Shown here one piece after another: positions 18,279 through 27,149 of a stretch of DNA of 64,000 nucleotides; position 1 is the stretch's first letter; each line of letters starts with the position of its first letter. The stretch is from contig JAWKTM010000030.1 of the NCBI GenBank assembly GCA_041399085.1, positions 20,053 through 84,052 on the forward strand, read 5' to 3'. The notes under the pieces were generated by a model. The model was not told the DNA's origin and did no database searches. It saw only the letters and a list, made by a program, of their open reading frames with translations. Both the position numbers and the translations under genes were made by a program. Origin of the DNA: JAWKTM01 sp041399085 (GTDB taxonomy: Bacteria; Planctomycetota; Planctomycetia; Pirellulales; Pirellulaceae).

Positions 18279-19016
18279 TCACGCCTCGGGCGGCAAACTA
18301 GCCAGCAGCGATCGCAAGATGGCGTTCTCCGATCGGTCGCGTCGCTCGGCCACGCACCGATTCACCGCTTCCGCCGACAGAAAGGGAAACGCCAAGCTGT
18401 GGTCGATCGGCTGATAGTCGCCCGATTCCGCAAGACGCAGAAATCGCACGCCCGATCCATCGTGTCGCCAAACCTCCGGCACACCCAAGCGAGCCAACAA
18501 CGGCAATCGCGGTATCGAGCTGTTGGTCACGTCCACTTCCAAGACCAAGTCCGGCGGCGGATCCACTTCCGGTTCGTATTCGTCCTTGCCACGCACGCGC
18601 GGCTCGTTCGCTATGTAATAAGCCTCGTCGGGCTGCAACCCTTGTGCAAAGTCGACACCTCGGAGCGTCGTCGAGCCGATGCACTGGATCTCGATGTCCC
18701 GATCAAAAGCCACCGCTTCGATAATCCGCCCGATGAAACACTTGACCCAATCGTGATCCTTCCGAGGAGACATCATTTCCAACGTCCAACCATCAAACGA
18801 GTGTCGCAACGCATACTCCGCCGTCGCCTCCAAGAAGCGACGGTACTCGTCCGGCGAAACGGAGTTGACCAATCGCCACAATTCCAAATCACCGTGCGCG
18901 TAGGTATGCCGCTGGCGATGTGCGCCGAGCGCCTCAATCAGAGCCGCATAGGTCCGCCGTGGCACGTCGGGCAGCACCACGGTTTCACGTACTAACGAAT
19001 TTGATGTCGCGGGCAT
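18279..19016 (-). CDS. Uma2-family protein with duplicated N-terminal module
   Basis: 245 residues from the ATG at 19016. The core is a Uma2 (DUF820) domain, a restriction-endonuclease-like fold abundant in planctomycetes and cyanobacteria. It shows QPDEAYYI, DPPPDLVLEVDVTNSS and the LARLGVPEVWRHD segment. The N-terminal part appears twice: RRTYAALIEALGAHRQRHTY + AHGDLE, then PDEYRRFLEATAEYALRHSF + DGWTLEMMSP. The neighbouring paralogue (19043-19705) has only one copy. The role of Uma2 proteins is not established. It lies 26 bp downstream of its paralogue, so the two are probably co-transcribed. Confidence 0.85.
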   Translation of the reverse strand: MPATSNSLVRETVVLPDVPRRTYAALIEALGAHRQRHTYAHGDLELWRLVNSVSPDEYRRFLEATAEYALRHSFDGWTLEMMSPRKDHDWVKCFIGRIIEAVAFDRDIEIQCIGSTTLRGVDFAQGLQPDEAYYIANEPRVRGKDEYEPEVDPPPDLVLEVDVTNSSIPRLPLLARLGVPEVWRHDGSGVRFLRLAESGDYQPIDHSLAFPFLSAEAVNRCVAERRDRSENAILRSLLASLPPEA

Positions 19017-19042
19017 GATCGCAAACAACTCCCGTCTACCAA

Positions 19043-19705
19043 CTAATCCAACCGGTCGCCAGCAAGATGCTCGCGCACCCATCGCTCAAAGTCCCGTTCT
19101 ATTTGCGTGTCGTCCGATTCGTGGCGACTCGCCAATACGTCGGAAAGCGCGGCCGATGTGAGAAACGGAAACAGCCGACTGCGGTCGCTTTCGTCGAATT
19201 TGCCCGATTCGTCGAGTACATAGATTCGAACGCGCTCATGCCGGTATCGCCAGACTTCCGCCACTCGCATGCGCCGGTATATATCGAGCCGCTGATCGCT
19301 GCTGCTGGCGATATCGACTTCGATAAACAGATCCGGCGGCGAGTTGCGATCGGCATCGAAACGATCCCATTCACGGCCACGAACCACCGATTCGCGGCCG
19401 ACATAGAATCCTTCATCCGCCTCGAATCCATGATCCCAGTTCGCATCTTGAAAGCTGGTCGAGCCGACGCTCAGACGCGGCAAACTCAATTCCCGGCACA
19501 ACACGCCGACCATCGCGGCCAACAATGACCGCACCCACGCGTGATGTCTCGAAGGGGACATGATCTCCAGCGTCCCTCGCACATAGGTGTGACGCAATCG
19601 CCGGTTGCCGAGCGCCGCCAATATCGATTCGTATTGGCTCCACGACAAATCGCGAAACACGAATCGCTGCTCGGCCTGTTCAACCGTCGAGATGGCGGAA
19701 CTCAT
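19043..19705 (-). CDS. Uma2-family protein
   Basis: 220 residues if translation starts at the ATG at 19705. The open frame extends to 20077, but that part overlaps the upstream gene and reads as its antiphase. Motifs: RHTYVRGTLEIMSPSRHHAW, FEADEGFYVGRE, SPPDLFIEVDIASSSDQRLD and RMRVAEVWRYRHERV. These fit the Uma2 (DUF820) restriction-endonuclease-like fold. It is the upstream partner of the duplicated-module paralogue at 18279-19016 and directly downstream of the beta-helix gene. The function is unknown. Confidence 0.85.
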   Translation of the reverse strand: MSSAISTVEQAEQRFVFRDLSWSQYESILAALGNRRLRHTYVRGTLEIMSPSRHHAWVRSLLAAMVGVLCRELSLPRLSVGSTSFQDANWDHGFEADEGFYVGRESVVRGREWDRFDADRNSPPDLFIEVDIASSSDQRLDIYRRMRVAEVWRYRHERVRIYVLDESGKFDESDRSRLFPFLTSAALSDVLASRHESDDTQIERDFERWVREHLAGDRLD

Positions 19706-19772
19706 GCGTTGGTCTCGTCCAGCGGAAGTTATTTCGGCCGTTCGACCAGCCGACGGGGTGACCGTCTCCATT

Positions 19773-21017
19773 CTACCGAGACGCATCCGCGGCCGGCTCG
19801 CCGACGCTCTCCAAATTGTCGGCGACGTGCGAGTTCTGAAGTTGACCGTGATCGCTGGCCGAATCCGTGATGACATTGTCGGCGAACAGGATACGGCGAT
19901 TCGCTTCGCCTTCCAAAGCGACCGCTTTCGGCGCGACGCTGGAGAACACATTGCCCGACACACCCACGTCGCTGGCCCCCGCCAACACCATGCCGGCGGC
20001 CGCCGCGTCGTTCGCCGCCCGACGAATCTTGTCGTCGCCGATAAAGCTGTTGCTGAACGAATTGCCGCTGACGGCAATCCGGCCGCTTGCCGGACCGATT
20101 CGCAAAGCGTCCGTCTTCAGAATCGTCAGCGTGTTGGCCGACACGGCACAGCCATGCGCGTCGCGCAAGTCGATCCCAGCACCGTTATGCGCGATCACGT
20201 TCGCGCTGAGCGTGATGCCGTAGCAGTCGCGGTCGAGCACGATCGCCGCGTCATGGCATTCCTCGATCATGTTGCCCGAGACGACGCTGCCATAAGTGTT
20301 CTCGATCACCACGCCGCGGCCCAAATGATCGTCCACACAATTGCCGGTCATGCACAAGTTATAGCCGTCGAAACAATGTAGCGCGTCCTGGTTCTCCTCG
20401 AACTGATTCGACGACACCACGATGTCATGACAGCCTTGCAGGTCCAGTCCGGTCGACTTGTTGTACGTAATCAAGCAGTCGCAAACACGCGGGTCCTCAT
20501 AACAGTTGTCCAGCAAGATGCCCGCGCCGCCGTGGTAGCTGACCGTCACGCCATCGAGAAAGATTTCGTTGATCCGCACCGCTTCAATTCCGTGGCCACT
20601 CTGTTCGTTGCCCGTGATGCGGAAATTGGCCAACCGAATCCTCCAGAGGTTTTTGTTGCCCGACTTGGCGTCGCCCGGCATGTCGCGATGAGCGATCCGC
20701 AGGGCCGGCTTGCCGTCGGTGTTCATGTTCTTGATGTGAGTCGCCGTGCCGCAGCCTTCCAGGGTCGTGTCTTCCGTGCGCAGCCACAGCGGCTCGTGAA
20801 TCTCGAACGTCCCGGCCGGCAATCGCACCAAGGCGCCTTCGTCCGGCACGGCATCCAAGGCAGCTTGCAGCGACGGAAACTCGGCCGCGTCGATCACAGC
20901 TCGCGCGCCGGGCAGCCCACGCTGCACATCGGGCTGAGCCGAACCGCGCGGCGACATCCAAGTGACGGCGGCCAATCCGAAACCAACAGCGGCGATCCAA
21001 AACCAGGGGCGATTCAT
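19773..21017 (-). CDS. Secreted right-handed parallel beta-helix protein
   Basis: 414 residues. A signal peptide (MNRPWFWIAAVGFGLAAVTW, cleavage near GSA|QP) is followed by AEFPSLQAALDAVPDEGALV, the start motif of pectate-lyase-like proteins. Repeated short coils follow, in which Asn and Val/Ile recur: VSGNMIEECHDAAIVL, LSANVIAHNGAGIDL, VSANTLTILKTDALRI, VSGNSFSNSF, VSGNVFSSVAPKAV. This is the pattern of NosD/PbH1 repeats in right-handed beta-helices. Such proteins often bind or cleave polysaccharides, but no catalytic residues can be assigned. The stop lies 67 bp before the Uma2 start. Confidence 0.85.
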   Translation of the reverse strand: MNRPWFWIAAVGFGLAAVTWMSPRGSAQPDVQRGLPGARAVIDAAEFPSLQAALDAVPDEGALVRLPAGTFEIHEPLWLRTEDTTLEGCGTATHIKNMNTDGKPALRIAHRDMPGDAKSGNKNLWRIRLANFRITGNEQSGHGIEAVRINEIFLDGVTVSYHGGAGILLDNCYEDPRVCDCLITYNKSTGLDLQGCHDIVVSSNQFEENQDALHCFDGYNLCMTGNCVDDHLGRGVVIENTYGSVVSGNMIEECHDAAIVLDRDCYGITLSANVIAHNGAGIDLRDAHGCAVSANTLTILKTDALRIGPASGRIAVSGNSFSNSFIGDDKIRRAANDAAAAGMVLAGASDVGVSGNVFSSVAPKAVALEGEANRRILFADNVITDSASDHGQLQNSHVADNLESVGEPAADASR

Positions 21018-21105
21018 GACAAGCTCCTACCGGGAATGAAAGATGTCCCGGTAGATTAAGCTGCCGCGTGGCGAGAAGCCAGTTTTGCCGGTCGTTCGTT
21101 TCGCC

Positions 21106-21540
21106 TTACCGCGAGTCTTCCATGCCTTCGATATACCGCCGCAGACGCTCGACCTCGTCGCTGACATCCTTCAGCTTCAGCATGTTCTGCACGCGTTTGA
21201 GCAACTCGAATTTGTTGACCGGCTTCGACAGAAAATCGTCCGTGCCGGCATTCACCGCTCGTTCGATATCGCCCAACTCGTTCAACGCCGTCACCATCAG
21301 CACCATGATGCGGCTCGTCTCGGCCGACTCCTTCAACTTCTTGCAAACCTCGAAGCCGCTGAGCTTCGGCATCATCACGTCCAGCAAGATCAAGTCGGGC
21401 TGAAACGACTGCACCTTATCCAGCGTGTCTTTGCCGTCCACCGCGAATTCGATCTCGCAATCGACAGCCGCCAGGAAAGCGTCCAATAGATCGCGGTTCT
21501 CGGCGTTATCGTCGGCGATCAGAATCTTGTTCTTAGCCAT
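21106..21540 (-). CDS. Single-domain response regulator
   Basis: 144 residues, a stand-alone receiver (REC) domain. It has the acidic pair D10/D11 in KILIADDN, the phospho-acceptor Asp54 in LILLDVMMP, a conserved Thr at about 84 in MVTAL, and Lys106 in FLSKPVNKFELL. A short C-terminal helix rich in Glu/Arg follows (DEVERLRRYIEGME). No output domain is present, so it probably acts by protein contact, as in CheY-like regulators. No histidine kinase is encoded nearby. The ATG at 21540 is chosen because the upstream frame overlaps the glyA stop. Confidence 0.92.
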   Translation of the reverse strand: MAKNKILIADDNAENRDLLDAFLAAVDCEIEFAVDGKDTLDKVQSFQPDLILLDVMMPKLSGFEVCKKLKESAETSRIMVLMVTALNELGDIERAVNAGTDDFLSKPVNKFELLKRVQNMLKLKDVSDEVERLRRYIEGMEDSR

Positions 21541-21602
21541 GATCGTGTTCGAGCAAAAGGTTCGCGAAAGAAAGTGTTGCCTGACCGACGGTCGGAAATA
21601 GC

Positions 21603-22859
21603 CTAAGCACTGCAACTCATCGCCGAAGCCGGAACGGGAAAGTGGCCGCACATCTCACGCACTTCGCCGCGAATGCGTTGCAAACGTTCGGCGTCGTCGG
21701 CGTGCTGCAAGGCATCCAACATCCAAGCTCCGATGCGGCGCATTTCGTCCGCCCCCATACCACGCGTGGTCAGCGCCGGAGTGCCCACGCGAACGCCCGA
21801 CGGATCCATCGGCTTGCGTTCGTCGAACGGAATCATGTTCTTGTTGATCGTGATCCCGCAGTGATCCAACGTCGCTTCGGCGATCTTGCCGCCGATGCCC
21901 AGCGGCGTCACATCCACCAACATCAAATGGTTGTCCGTGCCGCCACTAATCAACCGCAACCCGCCGGCCGCCAGCGTCTCAGCCAGCACCTTAGCGTTGT
22001 CGATCACGGCCTGAGCGTACACCTTGAAATCGGGCGACAGCGCCTCTTGGAAACAGACGGCCTTGCCCGCGATCACATGCATGAGCGGCCCGCCTTGCAA
22101 ACCGGGAAAGACCGCTCGGTTGATCTCTTGCCAATACTTTTCTTTGCACAACACCAAACCGGCTCGAGGCCCACGCAACGTCTTATGCGTGGTCGTCGCC
22201 ACATAGTCCGCCACCGGCACCGGGTTGTGGTGCAAGCCCGCGGCGACCAGACCGGCATAGTGAGCCATATCGACGAACAGCTTCGCACCGACCTCTTCCG
22301 CGATCTCGGCGAATCGCTCGTGAGGAATCTCGCGTGGATAGGCACTCGCGCCGGCCACGATCAGCTTCGGCTTGTGTTCGCGAGCCAACCGGGCCACCTG
22401 ATCGAAGTCGATCCGATGCGTGTCGCGAGTGACGCCGTAGTGCAGATAGTTGTACAACTGGCCCGAAATGTTCAACCGCATGCCGTGCGTCAAATGCCCG
22501 CCGTGAGCCAGATCGAGTCCCAGCACCGTGTCGCCCGGCTGAATCGCCGCCACGTACACGGCCGTGTTGGCTTGCGAACCCGAATGCGGCTGCACGTTCG
22601 CGAACTCCGCACCAAACAACTGCTTCGCCCGCTCGCGAGCCAAATCCTCAACCACGTCCACATGCTCGCAGCCGCCGTAATACCGCTTGCCCGGATAGCC
22701 CTCGGCGTACTTATTCGTCAGCACGCTTCCCACGGCCTGCATCACGGCCGGGCTGGTGTAATTCTCGCTGGCGATCATCTCTAGCCCGTCTTGCTGCCGA
22801 TGCACTTCGGCGTCGATGGCGGACCAAACTTCCGGGTCTTGCGATTGCAGAAAATTCAT
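21603..22859 (-). CDS. glyA: Serine hydroxymethyltransferase
   Basis: 418 residues from the ATG at 22859. An upstream in-frame GTG at 22898 would add 13 residues, but homology begins at MNFLQSQDPEVW. GlyA interconverts serine and glycine with tetrahydrofolate in the cytoplasm, using pyridoxal phosphate. Family motifs: MIASENYTSPAVMQA, LTNKYAEGYPGKRYYGGCEH, NVQPHSGSQAN, KLFVDMAHYAGLVAAG and the PLP-lysine site ATTTHKTLRGPRAG. It links functionally to the glycine cleavage operon at 45.7-50.2 kb. Confidence 0.97.
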   Translation of the reverse strand: MNFLQSQDPEVWSAIDAEVHRQQDGLEMIASENYTSPAVMQAVGSVLTNKYAEGYPGKRYYGGCEHVDVVEDLARERAKQLFGAEFANVQPHSGSQANTAVYVAAIQPGDTVLGLDLAHGGHLTHGMRLNISGQLYNYLHYGVTRDTHRIDFDQVARLAREHKPKLIVAGASAYPREIPHERFAEIAEEVGAKLFVDMAHYAGLVAAGLHHNPVPVADYVATTTHKTLRGPRAGLVLCKEKYWQEINRAVFPGLQGGPLMHVIAGKAVCFQEALSPDFKVYAQAVIDNAKVLAETLAAGGLRLISGGTDNHLMLVDVTPLGIGGKIAEATLDHCGITINKNMIPFDERKPMDPSGVRVGTPALTTRGMGADEMRRIGAWMLDALQHADDAERLQRIRGEVREMCGHFPVPASAMSCSA

Positions 22860-22947
22860 GAATTCGTTGTCGAGCACGAGGGAAAGGAACCGCGGCACGC
22901 GAAGGCCGTCGCGAACCGGTGCATTGTTGGACCTGCCGCCAGAATCG

Positions 22948-24588
22948 TCAATCGGATGCAGCTTGCCGCACCGAGACCTGAACCTCGCCGGCGTTGTTGG
23001 CCAACGAAGCCGGCGAATCGTTGACTCGCAAATACAGCGTCCCCGCTCGCTCGATTTGCAGCACGCGACGGTTGCCGACGGCCAACGGCGACAACAGCGG
23101 CGAAGGCCCGGCGGGCAACGTCGATTCGTCCACCACTGCCGCCAGCAGAGTCCCGATCGGCAAGCCGCGGTGATATCGCAACGTCACGCCGTTCGGCTCG
23201 CTCCACCACACGGCCGGTTGATCGTCCAGTTGAAACCGCCCCCGAGCCCCGATCTCGATCGTCTGCCCGGCTTCGCAGCGGATCCCGGTCGCTTGCCAAC
23301 CTCGATCGGCCGCGATCGCCACCGCACTCCCCTGCCCCGCCTCGGCCACAGCCTCCGATTCGCCGGCCGACACGTTCGCCTCGCGAGCCACATCGTGCCC
23401 GTAGTCCAGATTGGCCACGAACCATTGCCATTCATGATTCAACAGCGGCCAATCGTCGGCCAATTCCCGCTGAAAGCCGAGCGTGAAGTCGATCGACACG
23501 TCCGAAGCCCGCTCCCGCAAAGCCCGGAACTTCGCCGAAGTCCGCGGGTGCCGATCCAGAAACGCACAAGCAGCCCAGCACCAACCGTAAGGCTCGTTCC
23601 GCAAATGAGCGTGCAAGCCGTATCGCATGATCTCGTCCAGCGACATGCCTCGGCCCGCGGCGAACTCGTCCTGCACGATCTTGATCCGCCCCCAGCCCGG
23701 CGAACTCTCGCGGCTGGCCGGCATCACGTTCAACCGCAATCGGCCGTCCTGCCATTCGTGAGTCGCCAACAGCTCGGCCATGCCCTCCTTATACCAAGGC
23801 GGCCCGCCGCCCCCGACGAACGCCTCCATGAAACCGTGCGTTCCCTCGTGCAGAAACAAATGCCGCCGATAAAACTCAGTCTCCTGCTCGTACAGCCACA
23901 ATCGCGGCCCCTGCTGATATCCGTGCAAAAACGGCGGCAACGAAGCGGGCAGCAGCCCCAATCGCTGGAATCGCGACTTGTCCCGCATCACGTGGCCAAT
24001 CACCCGCCACTCAGCCGCCCGTTGCGGATCGATCTCGAAATACTCGCACCACAACGGCACGGCCGCATCGAACACCGCCGGCAGTTCGTCGATCGCCGGA
24101 TCGGCCGGCACATCGGTCAACAGAATGAGGTGTCGACCCTCGACGCGACGAATCCCAGCCGCCGCCAATGTCGCGTCGTCCACATCCAACTCCGCTCGCA
24201 CGGCCGCCGGTTCCGCCGGCTGATTCGCCATCGCTTGAAACGACTCGATCCGCTCGGCCAGTGGGTCGCGCCGCTCGTTTCGAGCCGCCCCGTTACCCGA
24301 AGCCGCGCCGCCTTGCGAAGCCACCTCATCGACTCCGCGTACCGCCGGCTCCACCCGTGTTTCCCCGCCATCCGCTCCGTGTGCCGCCGGCTCGGCCAGC
24401 GTTTCCCCGCCGTCCAGTCCGACGCCGCTGGCATTCGAAGCCGCCTCAGTCGCCGGCCCCGATGCGACCGGCGGCGGAGGCGGAGCCGACCCGCACCCGA
24501 CGCAACTCCCCACCAGCAACGCCGCCATCGCCGGCCACCAGCCGCCAAGATCAGCCCATCGTTCGCGAATCAGCCGCAGCATACGCAT
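22948..24588 (-). CDS. Lipoprotein with zinc-metalloprotease-like and PA-IL-like domains
   Basis: 546 residues from the ATG at 24588. An export signal ends at LLVGSCVGC, so it is probably a lipoprotein. A Gly/Ala/Pro/Glu-rich linker follows to about residue 130. The middle domain holds LFLHEGTHGFM, an HExxH zinc motif, then WYKEGMAELLATHEW, which could supply the third ligand Glu as in DUF1570-type gluzincins. The C-terminal 130 residues (TGIRCEAGQTIEIGARGRF, PNGVTLRYHRGLPIGTLLAA, GTLYLRVNDSP) resemble a PA-IL/LecA-like beta-sandwich. A surface peptidase with a sugar-binding module is a reasonable inference, untested. Confidence 0.7.
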   Translation of the reverse strand: MRMLRLIRERWADLGGWWPAMAALLVGSCVGCGSAPPPPPVASGPATEAASNASGVGLDGGETLAEPAAHGADGGETRVEPAVRGVDEVASQGGAASGNGAARNERRDPLAERIESFQAMANQPAEPAAVRAELDVDDATLAAAGIRRVEGRHLILLTDVPADPAIDELPAVFDAAVPLWCEYFEIDPQRAAEWRVIGHVMRDKSRFQRLGLLPASLPPFLHGYQQGPRLWLYEQETEFYRRHLFLHEGTHGFMEAFVGGGGPPWYKEGMAELLATHEWQDGRLRLNVMPASRESSPGWGRIKIVQDEFAAGRGMSLDEIMRYGLHAHLRNEPYGWCWAACAFLDRHPRTSAKFRALRERASDVSIDFTLGFQRELADDWPLLNHEWQWFVANLDYGHDVAREANVSAGESEAVAEAGQGSAVAIAADRGWQATGIRCEAGQTIEIGARGRFQLDDQPAVWWSEPNGVTLRYHRGLPIGTLLAAVVDESTLPAGPSPLLSPLAVGNRRVLQIERAGTLYLRVNDSPASLANNAGEVQVSVRQAASD

Positions 24589-24635
24589 CCCGCCATCCAA
24601 ATACGGCCCGTCCGCCACTGACTTCCCATCCCATC

Positions 24636-24800
24636 GGAGCGGAAGGGCGCCAGCCCTCCGGTTTATCCCAGCGGCAGCGCAAAGCCTCCGGTTTATCAGA
24701 GCGCTGCCCGGTTTCGCGTAGGACGGCCGCCTCCGGTGACCGACCGGATGGCTCGCGCGTACCGCTTCGATTGACTGACGGCTCGCGTCCTACCGCTTCA
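24636..24800. repeat. REP-like hairpin repeats in divergent intergenic region
   Basis: Units start AGCGGAAGGGCGCCAGCCCT at 24638 and AGCGGCAGCGCAAAGCC at 24670, both followed by CCGGTTTATC. The first forms AGGGC-GCCA-GCCCT, a 5-bp stem with a four-base loop. The same unit recurs at 59516-59615. A further direct repeat pair, GGCTCGCG...TACCGCTTC, lies at about 24749 and 24779. No coding function. Confidence 0.65.
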
Positions 24801-24887
24801 ATAGTAATTTGTCATCGGACGAGGCCCTAAAATCAAACTTGCCCCCGAACTATCTTAGCCCCCAACGCCCAACAAAAAGACTTCGCA

Positions 24888-25934
24888 ATGCCGATCCGCA
24901 CCATTCTCGCTATCGCCACGATCCCCGCCCTGCTCGCCCTAACCGCTTCCGGCTGCCGCCAAACGGTCGACGAATCCATCACACCGCCGGCCGAAGTCGT
25001 CGCCTATACGGCCCTGGATCGCGAATTCTCCGAGCCGATTTACCAGGACTTTGAACAAGACTCCGGCGTCCACGTGCGGCCGAAGTTCGACGTCGAATCG
25101 ACCAAGACCGTCGGCCTGACGACTGCCATCATCCAAGAATCACAGCGGCCGCGCTGCGACTTGTTCTGGAACAACGAAATTCTGCACACGCTGCGGCTGG
25201 CCAAGCTCGGGCTACTCGACACCTACCGAGCCCCGAACGGCGCCGATCTGCCGGCCAACTATCGCTCGGCCGACGGCCTCTGGCACGGTTTCGCCGCCCG
25301 CGGACGAGTGCTGTTGGTCAACACGGAAAAGCTGCCCAATCGCGACGACTGGCCCACTTCGATCCGCGACCTGGCCGACCCGAAGCGTCGCGGCCAAGGC
25401 GGCATCGCTCGCCCGCTGTTCGGAACCACGGCCACGCATGCCGCCGTGCTGTTCGCAACGTGGGGCGAGCAACCGGCGACCGAATTTTTCCAGGCGGTCA
25501 AGGAAAACGCGTCGGTCGAATCGGGCAACCGGCAGGTCTCGATCGCCGTCGGCCGCGGCCAACTCGCCTTCGGCCTGACCGATACGGACGACGCCATGCT
25601 GGAGATCGAAGCCGGCAATCCCGTGGCGGTCGTCTTCCCGGATCAAGGCGACGAGCAGATGGGCACACTGTTCATCCCCAACACCGTGGCGATCATCAAA
25701 AACGGCCCGAATCCGCAAGCCGCTCAAGCTCTGGTCGATTATCTGCTGTCGGACGAAGTCGAACGCCGCTTGGCCGCCGGCCCGAGCGCCCAGATCCCCG
25801 TTCATCCGGACGTGACCGAACGCTCGCGAGCCATGCCCGACGAACCGGTGAAATGGATGGAAGTCGACTTCGAAGCCGCCGCCGACCACTGGGAAGCCAC
25901 GGCCGACAAAATGCGGGACCTGTTCGCCGGTTAA
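24888..25934 (+). CDS. Iron-type ABC transporter substrate-binding lipoprotein
   Basis: 348 residues. The signal ends in the lipobox LTASGC. The mature part starts AEVVAYTALDREFSEPIYQD and includes FDVESTKTVGLTTAIIQES, CDLFWNNEILHTLRL and FGLTDTDDAMLEIEAGNPVA. This is the pattern of the Fe(III)/FutA-AfuA group of periplasmic binding proteins. No permease or ATPase gene is adjacent, so it is an orphan binding protein that must work with a transporter encoded elsewhere. The next feature downstream is the 42-bp repeat array. Confidence 0.88.
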   Translation: MPIRTILAIATIPALLALTASGCRQTVDESITPPAEVVAYTALDREFSEPIYQDFEQDSGVHVRPKFDVESTKTVGLTTAIIQESQRPRCDLFWNNEILHTLRLAKLGLLDTYRAPNGADLPANYRSADGLWHGFAARGRVLLVNTEKLPNRDDWPTSIRDLADPKRRGQGGIARPLFGTTATHAAVLFATWGEQPATEFFQAVKENASVESGNRQVSIAVGRGQLAFGLTDTDDAMLEIEAGNPVAVVFPDQGDEQMGTLFIPNTVAIIKNGPNPQAAQALVDYLLSDEVERRLAAGPSAQIPVHPDVTERSRAMPDEPVKWMEVDFEAAADHWEATADKMRDLFAG

Positions 25935-25954
25935 ACCGCCCTGCCCCGCCGCCA

Positions 25955-26290
25955 GTTTGCTCATTGCAAGTTTTTGCACAAGCCAATCCGGCATCGGTTT
26001 ACCCGGTGCAACTTTTTGCACTGCCCAATCCGACGTCGGTTTGGCCGTTACAACTTTTCGCACCTGGTGTTCCGACGCCAGTTTGCCCGCTGCAACTTTT
26101 TGCACCGCCCATCCCGACCGTGGTTTGGTCGTTACAACTTTCTGCACCGCCCATCCCGACGCCGGTTTGCCGATTGCAACTTTTTGCACAACACATTCCG
26201 GCGCCGGTTTGCCCGCTGCATTTTCTTGCATTGCCCAATCCGACGCCGTTTCGCCCGCTGCAACTTCTCGCACCGCCCAGCCCCACACCC
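25955..26290. repeat. 42-bp tandem array, eight copies
   Basis: Units begin GTTTG (or GTTTA/GTTTC) at 25955, 25997, 26039, 26081, 26123, 26165, 26207 and 26248, i.e. an exact 42-bp period for seven units and 41 for the last step. The unit reads GTTTGCCCGCTGCAAC then TTTTTGCAC, CGCCCATCCCGACGCCG. Several frames on both strands stay open through it and give 14-residue peptide repeats. No frame has a clear start or domain. It separates the binding-protein gene from the ECF sigma gene. The remaining bases to 26504 show nothing recognised. Confidence 0.92.
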
Positions 26291-26504
26291 GCCTCCCTCC
26301 GCGCCCTCCGCGTCTCTGCGTTTCCAATCTCTTCTCTCGAACCGAAGAGACGCGTTAAACGCCGTGAAACACCATCCCGCCCGACCACGGGTTATCCTAA
26401 GTCAATCTGACCCTCAACCGCTCACGCCCCGGCTCCTCGAAAAATTCTGCCAAGTTCGCGCCCCGATCGCGGCGGAATGGCGACCTTGGCTTTCGGAGCG
26501 ACAC

Positions 26505-27149
26505 ATGGCTGACGATTTCGACACTAACGACGGACATGCGAACGACGGCTCGCCGAGCGACGGCCAGCTCGATCGCCTGCTGCGCCGTGCCCGATCCGGC
26601 GACGAGGCGGCGCTCGGCGACCTGCTGAACTGCCACCGCTCGTTGCTAAAGAAAATGTCGGCCGGGCGATTGGGGGACGCGATCCAAGGCCGGTTGGCCG
26701 ATTCCGATGTCGTCCAGCAATCGCTGATGTCCGCCGTGCGAAACTTCAACAGCTTCGCCGGCTCGACCCTGCCGCAATTCGAGGCTTGGCTGAAACAGAT
26801 ACACCGCCGCAACCTGATGGACGCCGTGCGCGATCATGCGGTTTATCAAAAGCGGGCCACAAATCAGGAGGCCGGACAGCTCGACCTTTCGCCGCTTGGC
26901 GATCATCGAGCCCTTTCGCCCAGCGGCGTGGCCATGCGGCGCGAGGCCGACGAACAACTGCGGGCGGCTCTGCGGAAGCTGCCCGAAAATTACCGCACGG
27001 CCGTCGAGATGCGGCACCTGCAAGACTGCTCGCTGGCCGAGATCGCCGAGCGGCTGAACAAATCCCGAGCGGCCGCGGCCGGCGATCTGAAACGCGGCCT
27101 GGCTATGCTTCGCGAACTACTGAACCCGGGAGGCGACTCGCGCCCATGA
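26505..27149 (+). CDS. ECF-type RNA polymerase sigma factor
   Basis: 214 residues from the ATG at 26505, with GGAG 9 bases upstream. Sigma region 2: LADSDVVQQSLMSAVRNFN, FEAWLKQIHRRNLMDAVRDH. Region 4: LRKLPENYRTAVEMRHLQD and CSLAEIAERLNKSRAAAAGD, a helix-turn-helix. Its stop overlaps the start of the following kinase gene (ATGA), so the two are translationally coupled. Sigma/kinase pairs of this kind are a planctomycete trait, in which the kinase is presumed to control the sigma factor. No zinc-finger anti-sigma gene is beside it, in contrast with the pair at 52.4 kb. Confidence 0.92.
   Translation: MADDFDTNDGHANDGSPSDGQLDRLLRRARSGDEAALGDLLNCHRSLLKKMSAGRLGDAIQGRLADSDVVQQSLMSAVRNFNSFAGSTLPQFEAWLKQIHRRNLMDAVRDHAVYQKRATNQEAGQLDLSPLGDHRALSPSGVAMRREADEQLRAALRKLPENYRTAVEMRHLQDCSLAEIAERLNKSRAAAAGDLKRGLAMLRELLNPGGDSRP

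Noticed and set aside
21642..22784. 380-codon plus-strand frame
   Set aside because: Antisense to glyA; composition (Arg/His/Gln-rich) is that of a codon-bias shadow.
22816..24621. Long plus-strand open frame (about 600 codons)
   Set aside because: It is antisense to glyA's 5' end and the metalloprotease lipoprotein, is Arg/Pro/His-rich, and has no domains. It is a by-product of GC-rich third positions.
25955..26290. CRISPR array
   Set aside because: Units are contiguous with no unique spacers, and no cas genes are nearby; it is a simple tandem repeat. The same applies to 901-1215 and 60466-60701.
25212..26327. 371-codon minus-strand frame with a 14-residue peptide repeat
   Set aside because: It combines the 42-bp array with the antisense of the iron-binding protein gene. 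Several other frames are equally open, so coding is not supported.
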